A stretch of DNA of 64,000 bases, from the NCBI RefSeq assembly GCF_000378605.1, contig NZ_KB905156.1:1-64000 (forward strand). The letters are read 5' to 3'. Source of the stretch: Thioalkalivibrio sp. ALJ21 (GTDB lineage Bacteria; Pseudomonadota; Gammaproteobacteria; Ectothiorhodospirales; Ectothiorhodospiraceae). Within the stretch, counting starts at the first letter, position 1. Each line of letters begins with the position of its first letter. The notes beneath the pieces were generated by a model. It saw only the letters and a list, made by a program, of their open reading frames with translations. It was not told the DNA's origin and made no database searches. Shown here one piece after another: positions 57,629 through 64,000 of this stretch. The translations under genes were made by a program, and so were the position numbers.

Positions 57629-57759
57629 ATGTCTGCGGCCCGCATGGCACCCCCGCAGGGGCCCGCCGACCTTGTCATTACGCGGCAGCACCTGGATCAC
57701 CGCGCCGCGTAGTTTACGGCCCGCCGGGGAAAACGCAAGGCTCCCCCGGCGGCCGACGA

Positions 57760-59031
57760 TCAGATGGCCTCGAGCTTGCGCATGCCACCCGGCAGCAGCT
57801 TCATGTCCACCAGCGAGGTAACCAGAGCCTTGCCGAAGGTCGCCTCGTCTTCATAGACCATCTTGTAGTACTGGATCTTCATGGTCAGCGCGGAGCCGAA
57901 CACGATGAACGCGAAGGTGAAGAAGCCACCCAGCGCCAGCGTGGAAATCCCGGTGACCGCCTGACCGATGGTGCAGCCCAGCGCCAGGATGCCGCCGACA
58001 CCCATCAGGATGCCGCCGATAAAGTGGTTGACGAAGTCACGGAAGGACGAGAACCACTCGATGCGGAAGCTGCGCGAGATGAGGGCCCAGAAGAACGAAC
58101 CCAGGATCACGCCGGCCAGCGCCATCACACCGAAGTACAGCATGGTGCGGTCAAAACCACTGGACACGTAGCCCACGCTCTGCCCCATCGGGTTGATGAA
58201 GGTGAACGACTGGTTCGCCCAGGGGCCGGACAGCGCCGGACGCTCGCCATCGTCGTCATCGGCGACGAAATCCCATTCCTGGATGTATTCCTGGGCGCTG
58301 TACACGCCGCCCATGCCGTCGTCGATCTGGATGTTGCTAGTCAGCCACCAGGCCCCGATCACGACCAGGCCGATCACCAGACCACCCAGGATGTTGTCGA
58401 AGCTCTTGCGGAAGTCCGCGGCCTTGAAGATCAGGGCGAGCAGCAGCACGCCGATCACCAGACCCATCACCAGGCGGGCGCCCAGGGCGTTCTCGCCGGC
58501 GATGATGGAGCCAAGATCCTGGCCGCCTTCCATCTGGATGGAGACGGCATCCATCCAGCCAAACAGCAGCTGGAACAGCGTCTGGCCGGTGCCGAAGACA
58601 GTGGCGCGACTGGTCAGCCAGAAGGCGATCACGCCGATGATGATCATCACCATCACCGACTTGATGTTGCCGCCACCCACGCGCACCAGCGTCTTGTTAC
58701 CGCAGCCGGACGCATAGGTCATGCCGATGCCGAACAGGAAGCCACCCAGCACGTGCCCGAGCCAGTTGAAATTCTCGCCGCGGTAGGGAGGGAAGGAACC
58801 CTCGGCGCTCAGCACCCCGAAGAACTCGAGTGCCGCCACACCCAGCATGGCCACGGCGATGGCTAGCAGCCAGGAGCGCATGCGCCCGGTGTCACCCATG
58901 TTCACCCAGTCGGAGACGGCTCCCATGGTGCAGAAGTTGGTCTTGTTCGCGACCGCACCCATGATGAAGGCGAGGACGAACGTGCCGCCCAGGAACATCA
59001 TTGCGGCGGTTGAAAAGCTGGAGAATTCCAT
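57760..59031 (-). CDS. YeeE/YedE-family sulfur-compound transporter
   Basis: 423 residues with about ten membrane helices in two halves. The conserved cysteines of the family are present: ANKTNFCTMGAVSDW, YASGCGNKTLVRVGGG and LALGCTIGQAVTGISTL. Related proteins (TsuA) move thiosulfate through a pathway lined by such cysteines. A substrate of thiosulfate or another sulfur compound fits a sulfur-oxidising lifestyle, but no oxidation genes are in the window. AGAGGA precedes the ATG at 59031. It has no partner small subunit next to it. Confidence 0.88.
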   Translation of the reverse strand: MEFSSFSTAAMMFLGGTFVLAFIMGAVANKTNFCTMGAVSDWVNMGDTGRMRSWLLAIAVAMLGVAALEFFGVLSAEGSFPPYRGENFNWLGHVLGGFLFGIGMTYASGCGNKTLVRVGGGNIKSVMVMIIIGVIAFWLTSRATVFGTGQTLFQLLFGWMDAVSIQMEGGQDLGSIIAGENALGARLVMGLVIGVLLLALIFKAADFRKSFDNILGGLVIGLVVIGAWWLTSNIQIDDGMGGVYSAQEYIQEWDFVADDDDGERPALSGPWANQSFTFINPMGQSVGYVSSGFDRTMLYFGVMALAGVILGSFFWALISRSFRIEWFSSFRDFVNHFIGGILMGVGGILALGCTIGQAVTGISTLALGGFFTFAFIVFGSALTMKIQYYKMVYEDEATFGKALVTSLVDMKLLPGGMRKLEAI

Positions 59032-59168
59032 CAACGTATCCTCTCACTGATCGGTTGTCGGGCACGCCTGCACCCATGGGGTGCGCAGCATACATCGGAC
59101 GCAAGACGAGATCGACCCCCATTTCATTCCGGATCCGGAGCCGCCTGACGAGGGTGAACCGTCCGCCG

Positions 59169-59852
59169 TCAGCCTGCCCGGTAGAGAGTCGGGTCGGGGA
59201 CACCAGCGGCCGCAAAACCTTCGCGACGGATACGGCAGCTGTCGCAGCGCCCACAGGCCCGCCCGTCCGGATCGGCCTGATAGCAACTCACCGTCTGGGC
59301 GTAATCGACCCCCAGGGACGCCCCGGCACGGATGATCTCGGCCTTGCTCATGTGCATCAACGGTGCACGCACCTCCCAGCGTACGCCCTCCACCCCCGCA
59401 CGGGTAGCAACCTGCGCAAGATCGCGGAAGGCATCGATGAAGGCCGGACGACAATCCGGGTACCCAGAGTAGTCGACCGCATTCGCACCGACATAGAGCA
59501 ACCGGGCATCAAGTGTCTCGGCCAGACCCAGCGCCAGGGAAAGAAACACCGTGTTGCGCGCCGGCACATAGGTAACCGGGATGCCTTCGCTCGCCTCGGT
59601 GGGCACTGCGATTGCGTCATCGGTGAGCGCGGAGCCGCCGATCGCGGTCAGATCGACCCGGACCACGCGGTGGTCCTGCACGCCCTGGGAGGCGGCCACG
59701 CGCCGCGCCGCGTCCAGCTCGGTGCGGTGGCGCTGGCCGTAGTCGATCGACAGGGCATGACAGTCGAGCCCGTCGGCCCGCGCCATTGCCAGGCAGGTCG
59801 CCGAGTCCAGCCCGCCCGAAAGCAGGACCACTGCCTTTTCCCGTTGCGACAT
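59169..59852 (-). CDS. queC: 7-cyano-7-deazaguanine synthase
   Basis: 227 residues. PP-loop [12 protein letters not shown] (SGGLDS at 12-17) and zinc ligands Cys190, Cys200, Cys203 and Cys206 are all present. It makes preQ0 from 7-carboxy-7-deazaguanine with ATP and ammonia in queuosine synthesis. It lies 3 bases after queE and ends the tol-pal-cpoB-que run. It serves as the in-window reference for the divergent QueC-like protein at 3480. Confidence 0.96.
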   Translation of the reverse strand: MSQREKAVVLLSGGLDSATCLAMARADGLDCHALSIDYGQRHRTELDAARRVAASQGVQDHRVVRVDLTAIGGSALTDDAIAVPTEASEGIPVTYVPARNTVFLSLALGLAETLDARLLYVGANAVDYSGYPDCRPAFIDAFRDLAQVATRAGVEGVRWEVRAPLMHMSKAEIIRAGASLGVDYAQTVSCYQADPDGRACGRCDSCRIRREGFAAAGVPDPTLYRAG

Positions 59853-59855
59853 TAC

Positions 59856-60554
59856 CTAACGCCCCGGCTGGTCGCCCCACAGGAGCTTGTGGAGCTGAAG
59901 CTGAAACCGCACGGCAAGTCGTTCGGCGACGATCCAGTCGGCCAGCTCGCGCGGGGCGAGCTCACCGAATACCGGCGAGAACAGGACCTCGACCCCGGGC
60001 GCGAGATCCAGGCGGCCGAGTTCGGCGCATGCCCAGTCGAAATCGGCCCGGTTGGCGAGTACGAACTTCAACTGATCGCCGGCCGCCAGGTGGGCGATAT
60101 TGGCTTCCAGGTTGCGGTCCTGCTCGCCGGAACCCGGCGCCTTCCAGTCCATCACGACCGTGACGCGCGAATCGAGCCCGCCAATGTCGAGAGCGCCGCT
60201 GGTTTCCAGCGACACCCGATAACCTGCATCACACAGCCGCGCCAGCAGCTCGCGACAACCGGGCTGGGCCAGTGGCTCCCCACCCGTGACACAGACATGG
60301 CGCACACCCGTCTGGCCGACCCATGCGAGAATCGAGTCCAGCTCGCGCACCTCGCCACCCTCGAAGGCGTAAGCACTGTCGCACCAGCGGCAACGCAGCG
60401 GGCACCCGGTCAGCCGCACAAACGCGGTCGGCCAGCCGGAATCCGCCGCCTCGCCCTGCAGCGAAACGAACATCTCGGTGATGCGGACTTGGGTCGCCCC
60501 CCCCGAATCGCCCCTGGTCGGTGCGCGCGTTGCGCGCACGGGGATCTCGGTCAT
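59856..60554 (-). CDS. queE: 7-carboxy-7-deazaguanine synthase
   Basis: 232 residues. The radical SAM cysteines are in LTGCPLRCRWCDSAYAF, and the SAM-binding glycine segment is CVTGGEPLAQPGC. It makes 7-carboxy-7-deazaguanine from carboxy-tetrahydropterin. The first 20 or so residues before RITEMFVSLQGEA are extra and unstructured. It overlaps cpoB by four bases (ATGA). Confidence 0.95.
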   Translation of the reverse strand: MTEIPVRATRAPTRGDSGGATQVRITEMFVSLQGEAADSGWPTAFVRLTGCPLRCRWCDSAYAFEGGEVRELDSILAWVGQTGVRHVCVTGGEPLAQPGCRELLARLCDAGYRVSLETSGALDIGGLDSRVTVVMDWKAPGSGEQDRNLEANIAHLAAGDQLKFVLANRADFDWACAELGRLDLAPGVEVLFSPVFGELAPRELADWIVAERLAVRFQLQLHKLLWGDQPGR

Positions 60555-61381
60555 TGCCCGTCGAGCCGCCGCAACCGCTCGCGCGCAAGGCGGTCGAGGG
60601 TCGTGCCGCCGAAATCGGCGCGCACCGCCTCCAGCGCCTCGCGGGCCTCGTCTTCGTTGCCCAACTCGTAATGCGCATAGCCGATCTTGAGCAGGGCATC
60701 CCCGGACTTGTCGCTCTCCGGGTACTGCTCGCGCAAATGCTCGAAATCCTCCAGGGCCGCCTCGAAGTCGCCACTGGCATACTTGGCCTCGGCCAGCCAG
60801 TACCAGGCATTGGCGGAATAGTCACTGTCTGGATAGGTCTCGATGAAGCGCTCAAGACCGCTCATCGCGGCGTTGTAGTCACCCGCCATCAACTGCTCGA
60901 AGGCCTCCTGGTAGGCCGCCTGCTCGTCCGCCTCGGGCAGGTCGAACTCGATAACCTCGTCCGCCGGGGCAGCGGTATCGGCGGGCGCGGCCGCGCCGGT
61001 CTCGAACGTGGCTACACGTTCGTCCAGGTTACGGAACTGATCGCGCTGCCGGGCGTTCAGACGCTCCAGCTCGTGGCGCAGCGTCTCCACTTCGCCCCGC
61101 AGCTCGCGCATCTCCCGGTTCATGGTTTCCGCACCCCGCAGGAGTTCCTGCATGGCACTGGAGTCCAGCGTCCGCTCGATGCGGTCGAGTCGCCGCGAGA
61201 GATCCCGGATCTGCGACTGGGTGGCGAACACCTCGTCCTGGGCGACGGCTTCGCTGGCAAGCGGGCCCCACGAGCCCATCGCCAGGACCAACAGCCCGGC
61301 GGCAGCCGCCACACCCACCTGCGGAAAGAGAAATGCCCCCGGGGGGGCATTTCGGTTACTGCTACCTGCCAAACGCCCCAT
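60551..61381 (-). CDS. cpoB: Cell-division coordinator CpoB (YbgF)
   Basis: 276 residues. After a hydrophobic signal segment (VAAAAGLLVLAMGSWG), a coiled coil (about 50-115) drives trimerisation. Three TPR repeats follow (AYQEAFEQLMAGDYNAAMSG, YWLAEAKYASGDFEAA, KIGYAHYELGNEDEA). It links the Tol machine with PBP1B during division. ATG 61381 has GGGAGG four bases upstream; an ATG at 61396 is less favoured. Confidence 0.94.
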   Translation of the reverse strand: MGRLAGSSNRNAPPGAFLFPQVGVAAAAGLLVLAMGSWGPLASEAVAQDEVFATQSQIRDLSRRLDRIERTLDSSAMQELLRGAETMNREMRELRGEVETLRHELERLNARQRDQFRNLDERVATFETGAAAPADTAAPADEVIEFDLPEADEQAAYQEAFEQLMAGDYNAAMSGLERFIETYPDSDYSANAWYWLAEAKYASGDFEAALEDFEHLREQYPESDKSGDALLKIGYAHYELGNEDEAREALEAVRADFGGTTLDRLARERLRRLDGQ

Positions 61382-61396
61382 GGCGCCTCCCGTCAT

Positions 61397-61963
61397 CTAG
61401 CGCCGGGATTCGTAGACCAGCTCGACCCGGCGATTCTTGGCCCAGGCCTCCTCGTTCTGTTCAAAGGCGACCGGCATTTCTTCACCATAACTGATGACCT
61501 CGATCTGGTCATCCGAGGCCCCGTTCAGGGTCAGGATACGGCGCACCGACTGTGCGCGGCGCTCGCCCAGCCCCAGGTTGTACTCGCGAGTACCTCGCTC
61601 GTCGGTATGGCCCTCCAGCCGCAGGCGGGCCCCGGAGTTCTGCGACAGATAGGCCGCATGCGCCTCGAGCATATCCATGTACTGCGACTGCACCTCGTCA
61701 CGGTCGAACTCGAAATAGACCAGGCGCTCGGCCAGCGGGCTATCCGGATCATCCAGCGCATCGGCATCGAACTGCCGATCGCGGCCCAGCGCGCGGGCCT
61801 CGGCCTCGCGGGCCTCGGCTTCGGCGCGTTCGCGCTCCGCTTGCTCGGCCGCGGCCCGCTCGGCCTCGCGTTCGGCATCCTCGGCATCACGCGTCGGCGT
61901 CGCACACGCCGACAGCGCCCCAATCACCATGGCCACAAAAAACCAGCGAAAGATCGTGCTCAT
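61397..61963 (-). CDS. pal: Peptidoglycan-associated lipoprotein
   Basis: 188 residues. The lipobox is in VIGALSACATPT, with Cys as the lipidated residue. A long Glu/Ala/Arg-rich helical linker (about 25-60) precedes the OmpA-like domain with RLEGHTDERGTREYNLGLGE and the final RRVELVYE. It ties the outer membrane to the wall and is the target of TolB. The linker is longer than in E. coli. The start at ATG 61963 is preferred; GTG 61966 adjoins it. Confidence 0.96.
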   Translation of the reverse strand: MSTIFRWFFVAMVIGALSACATPTRDAEDAEREAERAAAEQAERERAEAEAREAEARALGRDRQFDADALDDPDSPLAERLVYFEFDRDEVQSQYMDMLEAHAAYLSQNSGARLRLEGHTDERGTREYNLGLGERRAQSVRRILTLNGASDDQIEVISYGEEMPVAFEQNEEAWAKNRRVELVYESRR

Positions 61964-62002
61964 CACGTCATTATCCTCGAAAAGCGGTTGTTATTAGGAA
62001 GA

Positions 62003-63289
62003 TCAATTCAAGGGTGACCAGGCCGGTTCACGGACCTCGCCCTCCCTGGCAGCGAGACGCTGATGGACCTGTCCATCCTGACTCACCGAGCCCAGCACGC
62101 CACGCCCGCCGTCCGTCATCGCATAGATAATCATGCTGCCATTCGGGGCAAAGCTTGGCGATTCCGCGTCCCGCCCTTCCGTGAGGCGGGTCACACGGCG
62201 GTCGTTCAAATCGAGACGGGCCAATTGGAATCCGCCATCGCCACCGTGCACGTAGACCAGATAGCGCCCATCCGGAGAAACCGTCGCGGCGGCCGCATAG
62301 CCGCTCTCGAAGGTCAGACGCCGGGGGCTACCCCCCTCTCGCGGCAGCGCATAGATCTGCGGCGCACCAGCGCGGTCGGAGGTAAAATAAAGGGTCTCGC
62401 CATCGGGCGACCAGACCGGCTCGGTTTCGATCGAGCTGGTCTGGGTCATCTGGCGCATCTCGCCTGTCTCCAGTTCCATCAGGTAGATGTTCGGCGCACC
62501 GTCGCGTGACAGGCTCAGTGCAAGATGACGGCCATCGGGCGACCAGGCAGGCGCACTGTTAATGCCGGTAAAGCTGGCCACCCGTTCGCGGCTGCCGGTC
62601 TCGACATTCTGGCGATAGACCTCGGAACGGCGATTCTCGAACGAGACGTACACCAGTTCGCGCCCATCCGGCGACCAGTCCGGTGACATGATCGGCTTCG
62701 CGGAACGAAACAGGGTGCGTGGATTGGCCCCGTCGGAATCGGCGACCTCAAGGGCAAAGCGCCGCTCCTCGCCGTTACGCTCCACACTCACGAACGCGAT
62801 ACGCGCACTGAATGCCCCCGGGTCACCCGTGATCTGTTCGTAGATGATATCCGAGATGCGATGCGCACCGCGCCGGAGCATGTCGCCGGGCACCGGAATG
62901 CGCCAGCCACCCAGACGTTCCTCGGACAGCACGTCAAATACGTGAAACTCCACCAGCACGTCATCGCCATCGCGGCGCTGATTGCCGACGACCAGGTACT
63001 CGACCCCGGTGTCGGCCCAGGGCTCGGCAAGAAAGTCGGCCGGCCCGGACGGGGCCGCGGGCAGATCGTCCTGTTCGACATTGAAGAGCCCGCTACGGGC
63101 CAGATTGGCCGCGACGATCTGGGAGATGTCCTCGTCGAGCTCCCCCTCGCCCTCGTAGGTAAACGGCGCAACGGCTACCGGTATCGCCCCGGTAACCCCC
63201 TCGGTGACCGTGACTTCCAGTACGGCCTGTGCCTGCGCCGCCCACAGCAGCAGCATGGCCGGCAGCATCCAGTGAATCAGTCGTCGCAT
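62003..63289 (-). CDS. tolB: Tol-Pal system periplasmic protein TolB
   Basis: 428 residues. A signal peptide (HWMLPAMLLLWAAQAQA) is followed by the N-terminal TolB domain and then a six-bladed propeller with repeated SPDWSPDGRELVYVS-type motifs. The propeller binds Pal; the mature N-terminus contacts TolA. It is 32 bases after tolA. Confidence 0.97.
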   Translation of the reverse strand: MRRLIHWMLPAMLLLWAAQAQAVLEVTVTEGVTGAIPVAVAPFTYEGEGELDEDISQIVAANLARSGLFNVEQDDLPAAPSGPADFLAEPWADTGVEYLVVGNQRRDGDDVLVEFHVFDVLSEERLGGWRIPVPGDMLRRGAHRISDIIYEQITGDPGAFSARIAFVSVERNGEERRFALEVADSDGANPRTLFRSAKPIMSPDWSPDGRELVYVSFENRRSEVYRQNVETGSRERVASFTGINSAPAWSPDGRHLALSLSRDGAPNIYLMELETGEMRQMTQTSSIETEPVWSPDGETLYFTSDRAGAPQIYALPREGGSPRRLTFESGYAAAATVSPDGRYLVYVHGGDGGFQLARLDLNDRRVTRLTEGRDAESPSFAPNGSMIIYAMTDGGRGVLGSVSQDGQVHQRLAAREGEVREPAWSPLN

Positions 63290-63321
63290 GAGCTCCTCGT
63301 CAGGCGGGCATGGCCCGCGAA

Positions 63322-64000
63322 TCAGTCCGGTTCAAATCGGATCCGCACCCCGCCCCGCACCGCACTCGCATCCGGCGGGCGTGGCAGCGAACTCAGACGG
63401 TCCATGGTCTGGCGCACGGAGTCGCAGAACCGGCTGTCGCCGGAACAGCTTTCGATATCGAAGTCGATGATACGCCCGGTCTCGTTTACACGCACGAGAA
63501 CAATGGCACGGTCCGAGGAGTCGATATCCGACGGCTGACGCCAGCGACGCTGGACCACTGACTGCACCTGGGCACGCCACTCATCCACTTCGCGATCCAT
63601 CTGCGCCTGACGCTCGGCGGCCTCACGCCGTTCGCGCGCCTCCGCCAGGCGCTCCTGCTCGCGCTCCATCGCCTCGCGGCGGCGCTGCTCCTCCAGCTCG
63701 CGCTCCTGCTCGGCCCGACGCTCGGCCTCTTCCTGTGCGCGACGCTCGGCCTCTTCCTGCTCGCGGCGCTCCTGCTCCTCGCGGGCCTGGCGCTCGGCCT
63801 CTTCACGCTCGCGTCGCTCCGCCTCTTCGCGCTCGCGGGCCTCCTCGGCCTCCTGTCGCTCACGCTCCGCCGCCTCGCGCTCGGCACGGATGCGTTCACG
63901 CTCGGCCTCGGCTTCTTCCTGTGCGCGCTGGCGTTCCTCTTCGGCCTCGCGGCGGGCCTGCTCGGCTTCCTCGATCGCCTGCTGGCGCGCCCGTTCTTCC
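63322..64000 (-). CDS. tolA: Tol-Pal system protein TolA, C-terminal part
   Basis: At least 226 residues; the gene runs off the right edge and lacks its N-terminus. The visible part begins with a long helix of Glu-Arg-Ala-Gln-rich repeats (EAEREEQ-like units, at least 110 residues). A C-terminal domain follows, with VQRRWRQPSDIDSSDRAIVL and FDIESCSGDSRFCDSVRQTM, including the disulfide pair. TolA spans the periplasm and pulls on TolB/Pal using TolQR energy. No stop codon interrupts the frame up to base 64000. Confidence 0.94.
   Translation of the reverse strand, partial: EERARQQAIEEAEQARREAEEERQRAQEEAEAERERIRAEREAAERERQEAEEAREREEAERREREEAERQAREEQERREQEEAERRAQEEAERRAEQERELEEQRRREAMEREQERLAEARERREAAERQAQMDREVDEWRAQVQSVVQRRWRQPSDIDSSDRAIVLVRVNETGRIIDFDIESCSGDSRFCDSVRQTMDRLSSLPRPPDASAVRGGVRIRFEPD

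Noticed and set aside
63670-64000. Tandem-repeat or CRISPR-like appearance at the right edge
   Set aside because: The repeats encode the Glu/Arg/Ala/Gln helix of TolA in one open frame; they are not spaced direct repeats.

Overview
The window is GC-rich, densely coded chromosome from a free-living gammaproteobacterium. Several blocks have the order known from that class: tolA-tolB-pal-cpoB-queE-queC, tig-clpP-clpX-lon-hupB, yejABEF, and exbB-exbD-lpxK-ycaR-kdsB. A YeeE/YedE sulfur-compound transporter, a polar-motor pair (motA/motB) and the general protein style suggest a Chromatiales/Ectothiorhodospiraceae-type bacterium such as Thioalkalivibrio. That genus-level placement is inference. No phage, integrase, transposase, CRISPR or rRNA was seen.

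Layout. 1-16468: a surface-polysaccharide locus with nucleotide-sugar enzymes, an ABC flippase, two GT4 glycosyltransferases, two initiating phosphoglycosyl transferases of different folds, and a WbpM-type dehydratase. It also carries an unusual set of tailoring enzymes: an ATP-grasp protein, a QueC-like PP-loop protein, a CapK-type adenylating enzyme, an HpcH-type aldolase and a D-2-hydroxyacid dehydrogenase. 16796-17223: four tRNA genes. 17386-19204: diguanylate cyclase and folD. 19227-25380: yejABEF peptide importer with enlarged permeases. 25489-28783: fabI and ppiD, flanked by two copies of a palindromic repeat family. 28782-33050: lipid A/Kdo operon with exbBD and a Kdo-transferase-like protein. 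33086-36128: rlmD, an exonuclease and cysM. 36349-41128: membrane and hypothetical genes. 41241-42467: ispG. 42596-45313: a porin-like protein and mgtE with a very long leader. 45331-50391: sensing and motility (PAS chemoreceptor, HDOD protein, motAB). 50598-57628: four tRNAs, hupB and the protein quality-control genes lon, clpX, clpP and tig. 57760-59031: sulfur transporter. 59169-64000: queC-queE-cpoB-pal-tolB-tolA, running off the right edge.

The most interesting signals are three. First, the ~555-nt mgtE leader has a good promoter, a structured domain, a well-initiated 34-codon peptide that starts Met-Pro-Ala-Pro-Glu-Asn-Asp-Asp-Pro, and a stem followed by a T-rich tract. It looks like a magnesium-responsive attenuation system analogous to, but not homologous with, MgtL/mgtA. 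Second, the polysaccharide locus contains a second QueC-superfamily enzyme that keeps the four-cysteine metal site and sits between ATP-grasp and adenylate-forming enzymes; it may build an amide or related group on a sugar acid. Third, two palindromic intergenic elements share terminal motifs, and one of them supplies the stop codon of kdsB.
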